Below, piece by piece: positions 18,673 through 28,777 of a stretch of 64,000 bases of DNA. Made by a program: the position numbers and the translations under genes. This stretch comes from Cystobacter ferrugineus (lineage in GTDB: Bacteria; Myxococcota; Myxococcia; Myxococcales; Myxococcaceae). The notes under the pieces were generated by a model. The model worked only from the letters and a program-made list of their open reading frames with translations. It was not told where the DNA came from and did not search any database. The first letter of the stretch is position 1, and each line of letters opens with the position of its first letter. Location of the stretch: assembly GCF_001887355.1 (NCBI RefSeq), contig NZ_MPIN01000004.1, positions 473,733-537,732 of the forward strand, given 5' to 3'.

Positions 18673-19391
18673 GACCGGGGAACCTCCAGCGCCTCGCCCA
18701 CGATGTTGACCTTGCCCGTCAGCGGCGAGATGGCGAGCGTCCACACGTTGTCTCCCTGGCGCACGTACACCTGGGCCTTCTCCGTGAAGCCCTGGGGAAA
18801 GAAGTAGAGGTAGGCCACGCCCTTGTCCGAGGGCTCGCGCTGGTGGCGCGTCCACACGGACACGCTCACCCCCGCGGGCAACTGCCGGGGTGTGATCTCC
18901 TCTCCGGTGAACTCGGAGAAGCGCGCGGCGTTCTCCACCCGCTCCTCCTCCTGGGCCATCAGCTCGTCCAGGCCGGGCTCGTCGTCACTGCCACGGGTGA
19001 AGTTGCGGCGCGGATCGCTCCGGGGCCGGCCCTTCTTCGCGTCCTCGAGGGCGGTGTCGTCCTCGCGCAGCTGCGTGTCGCGATCTCGCGAGGTGGTGAC
19101 GTTGCCCGCGGCGCACTCGGCGCGGTAGCGCGACACGCCTTCCTCGTCCTTCGGATCCGCCAGCTCGAAGACGAGCCGGCACGTCTTGCCGCTGAGCGCG
19201 GCGGTGTCATACAGCGAGCGGATGACGCCAGCCAGCTCGCTCGCGGACTGCTTGGCCTTGGCGCCGGTGATGGCGCCCACGGACACCGTGACGGCGGCGA
19301 AGAGCACCGCGGCGATCCCCAGCGCGATGGACATCTCGATGAGCGTCAGCCCGCGCTCGCGGGTCCGGCGCACGGCCCGCGCGGGGTTCAT
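18669..19391 (-). CDS. gspH: Type II secretion minor pseudopilin GspH
   Basis: A 240-residue pseudopilin predicted to connect the GspG shaft to the tip complex. The prepilin site is RTRERG followed by LTLIEMSIALGIAAVLFAAV, with Glu at +5. A charged, probably exposed insertion rich in Asp, Glu and Arg (about 95-155) splits the beta-rich globular part, which resumes with VSVWTRHQ and ends in LEVPRS. It is longer than typical GspH (about 160-190) because of that insertion. Its ATG overlaps the stop of the GspG-like gene as ATGA. Confidence 0.85.
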   Translation of the reverse strand: MNPARAVRRTRERGLTLIEMSIALGIAAVLFAAVTVSVGAITGAKAKQSASELAGVIRSLYDTAALSGKTCRLVFELADPKDEEGVSRYRAECAAGNVTTSRDRDTQLREDDTALEDAKKGRPRSDPRRNFTRGSDDEPGLDELMAQEEERVENAARFSEFTGEEITPRQLPAGVSVSVWTRHQREPSDKGVAYLYFFPQGFTEKAQVYVRQGDNVWTLAISPLTGKVNIVGEALEVPRS

Positions 19392-19879
19392 CGCGACTCC
19401 TCCTGCGCGGCCTGTTGTTGCTGCTGCTCGGTGCCCACCATGGCGTTGTTGAGCACCCCGCCACTGATGAGGTCCGCCGCGTCTCCGCTCCCGCCCGCCA
19501 CCCCGTCCGAGCCGTAGGACATGATGTAGCCGTTGCCCTTGTCGCTCATCCGGTACTGGTACGGGTTGCCCCAGGGATCCTGGGGCATCTCCTTGATGAG
19601 CCCCACCTGCAGCAGCGGATAGAAGTTCTCCGCCTGCGAGGGGAAGCGCCCGGTGATGCGGTGGAAGGACTTGAAGTAGCCCTCCAGCCCGCGGATCTCC
19701 GCGCGCGCCTGACGCTGCAGCGGGCTGAGCGTCTTGTCGAAGGTGAGGCTGGCGATGCCGAAGGCCCCCGCCGAGGCCACGACGATGACGCCCGCGACGA
19801 GGAGCCGCCCCGTGCGCGTCGGGCGTGCGGCGGCCGGCTCGGCGAGGCGCGGGGTAGAGGTGGCGTGCTCGGTGGTCAT
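19388..19879 (-). CDS. GspG-like membrane protein lacking a prepilin site
   Basis: A 163-residue protein inside the secretion operon. It copies the periplasmic part of the major pseudopilin but not its processing signal. A 23-residue hydrophilic leader precedes a plain membrane helix (LLVAGVIVVASAGAFGIASL, about 26-45); no Gly-Phe-Thr-Leu-x-Glu site is present. The following domain has the GspG landmarks: YF/RFP near 68-80, DPWGNPYQYR at about 100-109, and the calcium-loop pattern SYGSDG-x-x-GGSGDAADL near 121-137. A Gln-rich tail ends it. It lies 16 nt after gspG and overlaps gspH as ATGA. Its role is unknown; a membrane-anchored scaffold or initiator of the GspG pseudopilus is an inference. 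Confidence 0.7.
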   Translation of the reverse strand: MTTEHATSTPRLAEPAAARPTRTGRLLVAGVIVVASAGAFGIASLTFDKTLSPLQRQARAEIRGLEGYFKSFHRITGRFPSQAENFYPLLQVGLIKEMPQDPWGNPYQYRMSDKGNGYIMSYGSDGVAGGSGDAADLISGGVLNNAMVGTEQQQQQAAQEESR

Positions 19880-19895
19880 GGGCGTGCTGTCCTTG

Positions 19896-20315
19896 CTACT
19901 TCTGGGCCGTGGCGTCGCGCGAGGAGATGTCCGCGTCGGGACCCTCTCCGCCCTGGGTGCCGTCGGCGCCGTAGGAGATGAGGACGGGCTTGCCGCCCTC
20001 GTTCATGTACACGTACTCGTGGCCCCAGGGATCCAGGGGAATCTTGTCCAGGTTCTGCGTCTCCACCAGGGCGCGCAGGCCGGTGCCCGTGTCGGGGTAC
20101 TTGCCCTTCTTCGTGTAGTAGAGCTTGAGCGCGCTCTGGATGTTCTTGATGTCCAGCCGGGCCGTGTCCTGCTTGGCCTCCTCGAGCTTGGGAATCACGG
20201 ACACACCCACCGCGGCCATGATGAGCCCGAGGATGGTGATCACCACCATGATCTCGATGAGGGTCATGCCGCGGCGGCGGCGCTGCTGCTGTCGCTTCGT
20301 CTTCGTGTCGCTCAT
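19896..20315 (-). CDS. gspG: Type II secretion major pseudopilin GspG
   Basis: A 139-residue major pseudopilin that polymerises into the piston-like pseudopilus. The leader is a 16-residue basic peptide ending QQQRRRRG. Processing before MTLIEIMVVITILGLIMAAV, with Glu at +5, is expected. Downstream are KLEEAKQDTARLDIKNI, the GspG signature PLDPWGHEYVY, and the calcium-binding loop SYGADG-x-x-GGEGPDADI. AGAGG sits six bases before the ATG at 20315 and abuts the alternative ATG at 20321, so 20315 is chosen. The gene follows the 56-residue membrane protein after 41 bp. Confidence 0.95.
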   Translation of the reverse strand: MSDTKTKRQQQRRRRGMTLIEIMVVITILGLIMAAVGVSVIPKLEEAKQDTARLDIKNIQSALKLYYTKKGKYPDTGTGLRALVETQNLDKIPLDPWGHEYVYMNEGGKPVLISYGADGTQGGEGPDADISSRDATAQK

Positions 20316-20356
20316 GTCCATCCTCTCGTGACTTTTCGGCAATCCCCCGGGGGGGT

Positions 20357-20527
20357 TCAACGCCGTGTTCCTGTCAAAATGTCCTGGGTCCGGGCGCCGG
20401 AGTCCGGCGGGCCGGCCTTGGAGGGAGCGGCATACAACAAGGCTCCCACCGTGAGCAGCGCCGCCGTGAGGGCGAGCAGCGCCGCGAGCGTGACGCGCTG
20501 GATCCACCGGTCGAGCGTGTCGTTCAT
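20357..20527 (-). CDS. 56-residue single-helix membrane protein in the gsp operon
   Basis: A small protein between gspF and gspG. It has a short charged N-terminus (MNDTLDRWIQR), one long hydrophobic helix (about 12-35) and a 20-residue hydrophilic tail. GGAGG is placed eight bases before the ATG, better than many neighbours, so translation is likely. It starts 14 bp after the gspF stop. No type II component is normally found here, and I recognise no family. It might be a GspF partner or a small stabilising subunit (inference). An alternative is a chance frame, but the ribosome-binding site, tight spacing and helix argue against that. Confidence 0.6.
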   Translation of the reverse strand: MNDTLDRWIQRVTLAALLALTAALLTVGALLYAAPSKAGPPDSGARTQDILTGTRR

Positions 20528-20541
20528 CGTGAGAACCTCCG

Positions 20542-21798
20542 TCACCGGATGGCCGAGTTCACCTGGAGAATCGGCATCAGGACCGAGAAGGCCACGAATG
20601 CAATCATCACGCCCATGAACACCGTGAGCAGGGGCTCGAGCATGGAGGTGAGGGCGCCGATGCGCACGTTGACCTGGTTCTCGTAGTTGTCCGCGACGGA
20701 CAGGAGCATGTCCTCGAGCTGGCCGGATTTCTCGCCAATCGACACCATGTGGTAGACGAGTGGCGGGAACTCGCCCGAGCGCTTGAGGGGCGTGGCGATG
20801 CTCTCGCCCTCGCGGATGGCGTCGCGCGCCTTCTCCACCACGTCGGCCAGCACCGAGTTGGTGATGACCGCCTTGGTGATGTCCATGGCGGTGAGCAGGG
20901 GCACGCCGCTCTTGAGCAGGGTGGCGAGCGTGCGCGCGAAGCGGGAGATGGCCAGCAGCCGCAACAGCCCCCCGAAGATGGGGGCCTTGAGGGCGTAGCG
21001 ATCCCACACCGGCTTGCCCTTGGGGCTGCGGAAGTAGGACGTCAGGCCGAAGATGATGGCGAAGAGCGCGGGGAAGATGATGAACCACCAGTCCTGCAGC
21101 GCGGTGCTCGTCCAGATGAGCAGGCGCGTGGTCCAGGGCAGGGTGGCCTTCATGGTGGTGAAGATCTTCGTCACCTTGGGGATGACCACCACCATGAGCA
21201 GGGTGAGGATGCCCACGCCCACCAGCACCATGATGGCCGGGTAGGTCATGGTGCCGACGATCTTCTGCTGCAGCTTGGACTGGCTCTCGGTGAAGTCGGC
21301 CAGGCGCATGAGCACCTTGTCGAGCGCGCCCGAGTGCTCGCCGGCGCGGATCATGTTCACGTAGAGCGAGCCGAACACCTTCTGGTGCGTGGCGAGCGCG
21401 TCGGCGAGCGAGGAGCCCTCGTTCACCCGGCTCTTCACCTCGGAGAGGATGAGCTTGAGCCGCTCCTTCTCCACCTGGTCCACGAGCGCGGTGAGCGCCT
21501 CCACCAGGGTGACGCCCGCGCCCAGCAGCGTGGCGAGCTGGCGCGTGGTGATGGCGATGTCATCGGTGCTGATGCGGCCGCGCGCCAGCTTGCCGAAGTT
21601 CACCTCGCGGTCGGCCTGGGCCGCGTTGGCGCCCTTGCGCACCGCGGCCCGGTTGCCGTCGGCCTGGCCGATGACCTCGGTGAGGAACTTGTTCTCCTTG
21701 CGCAGCTGCGAGCGCAGGGTCTTGGCAGAGTCCGCTTCCAACATCCCGCGGATGGATTTTCCGGCCGAATCGAGGGCCTTGTACTCGAAGACTGGCAT
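20542..21798 (-). CDS. gspF: Type II secretion inner-membrane platform protein GspF
   Basis: A 418-residue polytopic platform protein around which the pseudopilus is built. Two homologous cytoplasmic T2SSF domains (about 85-205 and 285-405) are each followed by hydrophobic helices near 185-210, 230-260 and 385-410. Typical signatures include RQLATLLGAGVTLVEAL, IRAGEHSGAL, and the second-copy SIGEKSGQLEDML. The N-terminal stretch MPVFEYKALDSAGKSIRG is the family start. It lies 53 bp after gspE and 14 bp before the 56-residue membrane protein. Confidence 0.95.
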   Translation of the reverse strand: MPVFEYKALDSAGKSIRGMLEADSAKTLRSQLRKENKFLTEVIGQADGNRAAVRKGANAAQADREVNFGKLARGRISTDDIAITTRQLATLLGAGVTLVEALTALVDQVEKERLKLILSEVKSRVNEGSSLADALATHQKVFGSLYVNMIRAGEHSGALDKVLMRLADFTESQSKLQQKIVGTMTYPAIMVLVGVGILTLLMVVVIPKVTKIFTTMKATLPWTTRLLIWTSTALQDWWFIIFPALFAIIFGLTSYFRSPKGKPVWDRYALKAPIFGGLLRLLAISRFARTLATLLKSGVPLLTAMDITKAVITNSVLADVVEKARDAIREGESIATPLKRSGEFPPLVYHMVSIGEKSGQLEDMLLSVADNYENQVNVRIGALTSMLEPLLTVFMGVMIAFVAFSVLMPILQVNSAIR

Positions 21799-21851
21799 GG
21801 TGGCTCACTCGGTGGGGCCGCGCGCCCCACCGAGGGGCCGCGGCGTGTCCC

Positions 21852-23645
21852 TTAGAGATCCTCTTGGGTGATGCTCAGCACCTCGGCGATCGTCGTCTCG
21901 CCCAGGGCGATCTTCCGCGCGCCGTCGTCCAGCAGCGTGTGCATGCCATTGGCGATGCCCGCCTTCTTGATGGTGGAGGAGTCCACGTTCTTGAGGGCGA
22001 GCTGGCGCACGGTGTCGTCCACGAGCAGCAGCTCGTAGATGCCCGTGCGGCCGCGGTAGCCGTTCTGGCTGCAGGACGTGCACCCGGCGGCCTTGTAGAT
22101 CTTCTCCACCCCGTGGCGCTCCTTGAGCATCGCGCGGTTGAGGCCAATCTCGCGCAGCTCCTCGTCGGTGGGCGTGTACTGCACGCGGCAGTCCGGGCAC
22201 ACGCGGCGCACCAGACGCTGGGCGAGCACGCCGGTGAGCGAGGAGGCCACGAGGAAGGGCTCCACGCCCATGTCCACCAGACGGGTGATGGCGCTGGGCG
22301 AGTCGTTGGTGTGCACCGTGGAGAACACCAGGTGGCCCGTGAGCGACGCCTGGATGGCGATTTCCGCCGTCTCCTTGTCGCGGATCTCGCCCACCATGAT
22401 GACGTCCGGGTCCTGACGCAGGAAGGAGCGCAGCCCCTGGGCGAACGTCAGGCCGATCTTCGGGCTGATGGCCATCTGGCCAATGCCCTTGAGCTGGTAC
22501 TCGACCGGGTCCTCGACGGTGAGGATGTTGAGGTCCGGGGTGTTGATGCGCGAGAGCGCGCCGTAGAGCGTGGTCGTCTTGCCGCTACCGGTGGGGCCCG
22601 TCACCAGGATGATGCCGTGCGGGCGCCGGATGAGGTGCTCCATCTGATCGAGCATGCTCTTGGCCATGCCCAGCTCGGTCAGATCCAACAGCGTGGTGTT
22701 CTTGTCGAGCAGACGCATGACGATGCGCTCGCCATACGTGGTGGGGATGGTGGACAGACGGATGTCGATGTCGCGGCCGGCCATCTTGATGCGGATGCGG
22801 CCGTCCTGCGGCAGGCGCTTCTCCGCGATGTTGAGCTGCCCCATGACCTTCACGCGGCTGACGATGGCGCTCTGGTAGCGCTTGGGCGGCTTGATGATCT
22901 CCTGCAGCACGCCGTCCACCCGGAAGCGCACCAGCAGCTCGCGCTCCATGGGCTCGATGTGGATGTCGCTCGCGCGCTCCTTGGCGGCGCGGAAGAGCAC
23001 CGAGTTGACGAGCCGGATGACCGGCGCCTCGTCGCCCTCCACGTCGATGAGGTCCTTGACCTCGTCGATCTCCTGGGCGATCGAATCCAGATCCTGCGCC
23101 TCCAGCTCGCCCACGAGCTGCTCGGCCTCGTTGGTGGCGCGGTCGTAGACGCTGTTGATGGCGTCCACGATGGTGGAGGCGAGCGCGATGCGCGGCAGCA
23201 CGTCCTGGCCGAGCAGCATGCGCGCGTGATCCAACACCGTGGTGTCCAGCGGATCCGCGACCGCGAGCGCCACGGCCCCGTCCTCCACGGACAGGGGCAG
23301 GATGCGCGCCTGCTTGGCGAAGTTGATGGGCACGCGCTTGATGAGCTCCGGGTCGATCTCCTCGATGAAGATGCGCGCCAGGTAGGGCAGGTCCAACTGG
23401 AGCCCGAGCGCCTTGGCCACATCCTCCTCGCTCGAGGCCTTGAGGCCCACGAGGATCTCCCCCAGCCGGCCGCCCTTGTCGGCCTGGACCTGCAGCGCCT
23501 CCTGGAGCTTGTCCTCCGTGAGGCCGCTGGTGCGGCGGAGGATCTCCCCGAGAGGCCGGCCGCACAGGGTGGCGGGGCCGTGGGCAATGACCTGGGTGGC
23601 GGCGTCCTGAGGGACGGAGGGGGGGGCGTCAGCGAGCAGGCTCAT
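21852..23645 (-). CDS. gspE: Type II secretion ATPase GspE
   Basis: A 597-residue hexameric cytoplasmic ATPase that powers pseudopilus extension. The N-terminal N1E-type domain (about 30-170) contacts GspL. The ATPase core shows Walker A GPTGSGKTT at 350-358, the Asp box VEDPVEY, Walker B DPDVIMVGEIRD and the His box STVHTND. A tetracysteine zinc element CPDC...CTSC lies near 480-515. It follows gspD after 3 nt. Length and motif order are normal for GspE; PilB is the closest alternative but is excluded by the operon. Confidence 0.95.
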   Translation of the reverse strand: MSLLADAPPSVPQDAATQVIAHGPATLCGRPLGEILRRTSGLTEDKLQEALQVQADKGGRLGEILVGLKASSEEDVAKALGLQLDLPYLARIFIEEIDPELIKRVPINFAKQARILPLSVEDGAVALAVADPLDTTVLDHARMLLGQDVLPRIALASTIVDAINSVYDRATNEAEQLVGELEAQDLDSIAQEIDEVKDLIDVEGDEAPVIRLVNSVLFRAAKERASDIHIEPMERELLVRFRVDGVLQEIIKPPKRYQSAIVSRVKVMGQLNIAEKRLPQDGRIRIKMAGRDIDIRLSTIPTTYGERIVMRLLDKNTTLLDLTELGMAKSMLDQMEHLIRRPHGIILVTGPTGSGKTTTLYGALSRINTPDLNILTVEDPVEYQLKGIGQMAISPKIGLTFAQGLRSFLRQDPDVIMVGEIRDKETAEIAIQASLTGHLVFSTVHTNDSPSAITRLVDMGVEPFLVASSLTGVLAQRLVRRVCPDCRVQYTPTDEELREIGLNRAMLKERHGVEKIYKAAGCTSCSQNGYRGRTGIYELLLVDDTVRQLALKNVDSSTIKKAGIANGMHTLLDDGARKIALGETTIAEVLSITQEDL

Positions 23646-23648
23646 GGA

Positions 23649-26207
23649 TTATTCCTGGTCTCCGGTGTCCGGCTGGATGCGCAGCCGCTCCGGATCCTCC
23701 GGAGGAGGGGCGGACGGAGGCTGGACCTCGGGGGTCTCCGTTGTCGCCGGAGTCTGCAAACCCCCGGCGCCCGGCGAGACTTCCCCCGGGGCCACGGTGG
23801 ATGTACCGGTAGAGGGAGCGGGCGAGGGGGCGGGCGTGCCGCTGGCGGGCCGCAGGATGCGCTCGCCGGGCATGCCGGGACCGCCGTTCTCCGCCTTCTG
23901 CTCCTCGGTGAGCACCGTGCGGCGCATGCGGCCCAGGGGCCCGCTCTTGCGCTCGAAGTCCACGGGCACGTCGTAGCCGGCCACCTGGCCGTAGAACTGC
24001 TCCACGAACTGCTGCCGCTCCTGCATCTTGCGCTCGAAGATGCGCCGGAAGTCCGACTGCTCGCGGATGATGTAGGGCGTGAGGAAGAGCAGCAGGTTCG
24101 TCTTGGTCTTGCGCTGGTTTGTGGAGCGGAACAGGTGGCCCAGCAGGGGCACGTCCCCGAGGATGGGCACCTTGGAGACGGACTCGAGCGTGCGCTCCTG
24201 CATGATGCCGCCGATGACCACCGTCTCCTGATCCTTGGCCACCACCGTCGTCTTCGCGCTGCGCTTGGACGTCGTGGGGCCGAGCACCGGATCCGTCGAG
24301 GCGATTTCCTCCGTCTGCTCGGTGATGGCCATGCGGATGAAGTCGCTCTCGTTGATCTGCGGCTTGATGGTGAGCTTGAGCTCCACGTTCTGGCGGGTGA
24401 TGGGGGCGTACATGCTGCCCAGGCCGCCGAGCGAGCCGAGCAGGGAGTTCACGCCCGTGTTGGTCCCGGTCCCCGTGAGTCCGCCCACGGCCGAGCCCAG
24501 CGACGAGGGCGAGAAGCCGGACTGGAAGGGCACGTTCTGGCCCACGGTGATCTCCGCCTCCTCGTTGTCGCTGGTGAGCAGGTGGGGCGTGGAGAGCACG
24601 TTGACGTCCGAGCTCTGCTGGAGCGCGTGCAGCACGATGCCGAAGGCGGGGATGTCGATGCCCAGCGCCTTGAGCTCGGGGATGACGGGGCCCTGGAGGC
24701 CCGCGAGGAAGCCACCGAAGCTGGCCAGGTTGGCGAGCGAGAAGGAGGGGGGCAGGCCGCTGGTGCTGTACTTGGTGCCCACCAGGCCCGAGCCGGTGCC
24801 CAGCGGCGTGGGGACCTGGTAGCCGCTGTGCAGGTTCAACCCGAAGTCGCGGTTGCGGTCCAGGTTGACCTCCATGATGACCGCCTCGACGAACACCTGG
24901 CGCCGGGGCTTGTCCAGCTCGCGGATGACGCGCACGAGGCTGCGGTAGTCGCTCTGGCTGGCGATGATGACGAGCGAGTTGGTGCCCTTGTCCGCGGAGA
25001 TCTTCACCTCGCCGGAGAAGAGCTCGGCGGCGCCGCTCGAGCCCTGCTGACGGGGGCCGCCCGGCACTCCCGGCACGGGGACGGGCGAGCGCGGCCGGTT
25101 GCCGGTGCCCTGGGAGAGCGTCTGCAGGGTGCTGGCGATCTCCTCCGAGTTGGCGTTCTCCAGCGGGTAGACGTTGATGCGCTCGGTGCCCGCGGTGGGG
25201 ATGTCCAGCTCGCGCACCAGGCTCTGGATGCGCTCGAAGGCCGCGGGGCTGGCCACGACGATGAGCTTGTTGGTGCGCTCATCCGGAATCATCTGCGAGA
25301 ACGTCACCGGGCCGCTGGCCGAGTCGCCGCCCGGGCTGCTGCCGGGCATGGTCTCGCCCATCGAGCCTCCCGGCGGGGTCATCACCGCGGGGGCGCCGCG
25401 CGGGGTGCGGCCCTGCTGGGGCATGCCCGGGTTGGGGGTGCCGCCCTTCTGCTCGAAGAGCTTCTGCACCGTGGCGGCTATGTCCTGGGCGGTGGCGTAC
25501 TGCACCTGGATGATGCGCACCTCGTCGCTGGCCGAGCGCGTGTCGAGCTGCTCGATGATGCGCTCGAGGCGGCGCACGTTGGAGCCCACGTCGTTGATGA
25601 TGACGATGTCCGGCGGGTACGGGATGGTGTCGCCGTCCTTGGACACGAGCTGCTGGAGCACGCCGCGCAGCGGCTCCACTTCCACGTTCTTGATGCGGAA
25701 CAGCTTGGTGATCATCTGCTCGTTGCCCGTGTAGGTGCCCTCATCGTCCATGAGCGTGGGGATGGGGTTCTGCTTGGCGGCGCGCTTGTCCACGATCTTC
25801 AGGAAGCGCCCGTGCTGGTAGACGGACAGGCCGTTGGCATCGAGCGCCGCGAGGAAGGCCGCGTAGAACTGGTCCGCGTCCACCTCCACGCGCCCGTTCT
25901 CCGGGCCGAGGATGGAGATCTTCCCGCGCACGTTCTCCGGGAGGATGAAGGTGCGGCACGTGGCGTCCGACACCGTCTGCACCAGCTTTTCGATATCCAC
26001 CTTGTCGAAGTAGATGTTGTAGCGGGCGCGGCGGCGCACCTCCTCGCACGTGGGCGTGGGCCGCACGGTCGAGCCATTTCCCTCGGGGGGGGTGCCCTGC
26101 GGGGTGATCTGCCGATCGGCGGAGCCGGGAGGAGTGGGGCGCTGGGCCAGGGCGGGCGAGGCCATCGCCAGGGACAGCAGGAGCAACCAGGACGGAAGCG
26201 TCTTCAT
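23649..26207 (-). CDS. gspD: Type II secretion outer-membrane secretin GspD
   Basis: An 852-residue secretin that forms the outer-membrane gate. Signal peptide at 1-21 (SPALA before QRPT). An N0 domain lies near 55-145 and N1-N3 near 155-440. The N-domains carry two long Gly/Pro/Met-rich disordered loops (about 275-312 and 385-415). The secretin core follows (about 440-745), with VEAVIMEVNLDRNRDFG, STPHLLTSDNEEAEITVG and VPILGDVPLLGHLFR. The C-terminus (about 775-852) is a Pro/Ser/Thr/Glu-rich tail, a plausible pilotin or anchoring region. It is larger than the usual 650-700 residues owing to the loops and tail. It starts 22 bp after gspC. Confidence 0.95.
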   Translation of the reverse strand: MKTLPSWLLLLSLAMASPALAQRPTPPGSADRQITPQGTPPEGNGSTVRPTPTCEEVRRRARYNIYFDKVDIEKLVQTVSDATCRTFILPENVRGKISILGPENGRVEVDADQFYAAFLAALDANGLSVYQHGRFLKIVDKRAAKQNPIPTLMDDEGTYTGNEQMITKLFRIKNVEVEPLRGVLQQLVSKDGDTIPYPPDIVIINDVGSNVRRLERIIEQLDTRSASDEVRIIQVQYATAQDIAATVQKLFEQKGGTPNPGMPQQGRTPRGAPAVMTPPGGSMGETMPGSSPGGDSASGPVTFSQMIPDERTNKLIVVASPAAFERIQSLVRELDIPTAGTERINVYPLENANSEEIASTLQTLSQGTGNRPRSPVPVPGVPGGPRQQGSSGAAELFSGEVKISADKGTNSLVIIASQSDYRSLVRVIRELDKPRRQVFVEAVIMEVNLDRNRDFGLNLHSGYQVPTPLGTGSGLVGTKYSTSGLPPSFSLANLASFGGFLAGLQGPVIPELKALGIDIPAFGIVLHALQQSSDVNVLSTPHLLTSDNEEAEITVGQNVPFQSGFSPSSLGSAVGGLTGTGTNTGVNSLLGSLGGLGSMYAPITRQNVELKLTIKPQINESDFIRMAITEQTEEIASTDPVLGPTTSKRSAKTTVVAKDQETVVIGGIMQERTLESVSKVPILGDVPLLGHLFRSTNQRKTKTNLLLFLTPYIIREQSDFRRIFERKMQERQQFVEQFYGQVAGYDVPVDFERKSGPLGRMRRTVLTEEQKAENGGPGMPGERILRPASGTPAPSPAPSTGTSTVAPGEVSPGAGGLQTPATTETPEVQPPSAPPPEDPERLRIQPDTGDQE

Positions 26208-26229
26208 GGAAGGGCGGGGTACGGCGGGG

Positions 26230-27150
26230 TTAGCGAATGGTGTAGTTCTTGCGGATGCTCGAGCCGTTGCGCTCCAGCTCGATTTCGATCCGCGAGGCTT
26301 CCTTCAGCTTGGTGTAGACCTCGAGGGCCTTCTCCGGGCTGTTGAGTTCGAAGCCGTTGATGCGCTTGATGACGTCGCCGTTCTGGACGCCAATCTTCGA
26401 GTAGATGGAGTCGGGGCGGATGGAGAAGAGCTTGAAGCCCTGCGCCTGGCCGTCCTTGAAGGCCGGCACGATGCGCGCCTGCATGGCCACGTCGTTGAGG
26501 TTGGCCAGGGTGCGATCGATCTCCGTGCGGGGAATCTCGTAGTCGTTCTCGCCGGTGGCGCGGATGCCGTTGCCGAGGCCGGCGTTGGGCGGCGTCTGCA
26601 CGGGCGTGTTGGTGGGCAGGGGCGGCGGCGTGTACGCGGCCACGGCGCCATCACCCGGCTGGTTGTCGATGTACTCCTTGCGTCCGTTGTTGAGGACGAT
26701 GACGCGCAGCCGCTCGATGTCGATGACCTGGGCGCTGCTGCCCTCGATGGTGTCGCCCACCATATAGGTGAAGGAGCGCTGGTTGCTCATGTCCTGGATG
26801 GACGCCACGCTCCACAGCTTGTCGCTGGCCACCAGCGTGCCCAGCAGCTTCACCCGCAGGCTGCTCTTGACCGGCGCGGCGTTGGGATCCACCGCGGCCT
26901 GGGTGGGCTCGGCCACCACGGGTTCGGGCTCCGGTACCGCCACGCCCGTCAGTTCGGACATGCGCCGGATGTCCAGCGAGGCCAGCGTCTCGGTGGGCCG
27001 GGCCTTCTGCCGTGCCGCCACCTCACCCGAGGGCAGGGGCGTCAGGGCTGACTCGACGAACAGGTTCACCGTCTTCGCCGCCAGCAGCGCGACGAGCAGG
27101 ATGAACACCAGGTTCACCGTCCAGAAGTACTTGCGGAAGAAGAGTTCCAT
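26230..27150 (-). CDS. gspC: Type II secretion inner-membrane protein GspC
   Basis: A 306-residue protein connecting the inner-membrane platform to GspD. It has a short cytoplasmic start, one membrane helix (about 12-28), a Pro/Glu-rich linker, a homology-region domain (about 95-165, LLGTLVASD) and a C-terminal PDZ domain (about 230-306, FKLFSIRPDSIYSKIGVQNGDVIKRINGFEL). The ATG at 27150 is chosen because the longer frame would begin upstream of the sigma54 promoter at 27183-27197; the predicted transcript starts near 27171. It is the first gene of the secretion operon. Confidence 0.9.
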   Translation of the reverse strand: MELFFRKYFWTVNLVFILLVALLAAKTVNLFVESALTPLPSGEVAARQKARPTETLASLDIRRMSELTGVAVPEPEPVVAEPTQAAVDPNAAPVKSSLRVKLLGTLVASDKLWSVASIQDMSNQRSFTYMVGDTIEGSSAQVIDIERLRVIVLNNGRKEYIDNQPGDGAVAAYTPPPLPTNTPVQTPPNAGLGNGIRATGENDYEIPRTEIDRTLANLNDVAMQARIVPAFKDGQAQGFKLFSIRPDSIYSKIGVQNGDVIKRINGFELNSPEKALEVYTKLKEASRIEIELERNGSSIRKNYTIR

Positions 27151-27182
27151 CTCACGTCCAGAAAAGGCCTGCCCGGGATTGA

Positions 27183-27197
27183 GCAAGTGGGGTGCCA
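27183..27197 (-). promoter_or_regulatory. Sigma54 promoter of the type II secretion operon
   Basis: On the minus strand the sequence is TGGCAC-CCCAC-TTGC followed by T. This matches the sigma54 -24/-12 consensus at every conserved position, with canonical 12-nt spacing between GG and GC. The predicted start near 27171 gives a leader of about 20 nt to the gspC ATG. The gene immediately upstream encodes an NtrC-type activator with an intact GAFTGA loop. Confidence 0.85.
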
Positions 27198-27248
27198 TCC
27201 ACATTGGGGAGCGGGCAACCCGATCCTTACAGCCAACTCCTTGAAATC

Positions 27249-27258
27249 ATTCCGGAAT
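27249..27258. promoter_or_regulatory. Candidate enhancer site for the gsp promoter
   Basis: ATTCCGGAAT is a perfect 10-bp palindrome centred about 82 bp upstream of the predicted gsp start, in the range where NtrC-type activators bind. Related TCCGG or TTCCGG half-elements occur at 27265 and 27290. Binding by the adjacent response regulator is an inference. Confidence 0.45.
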
Positions 27259-27342
27259 AACTCGTCCGGCTGACGCGGGCGGTCCCGGCTTCCGGGGCGC
27301 GAGACAAAATGTCAACGCGGCGGGAGGCGGCCTGACGCCCTG

Positions 27343-28755
<1,413 letters not shown>

Positions 28756-28777
28756 GGTGGGCGCGGCCTTGCAATCT

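Noticed and set aside
21864-26345. 1493-codon open frame antisense to gspD, gspE and part of gspC
   Set aside because: Same low-complexity composition as other antisense shadows; gspD and gspE motifs show the coding strand.
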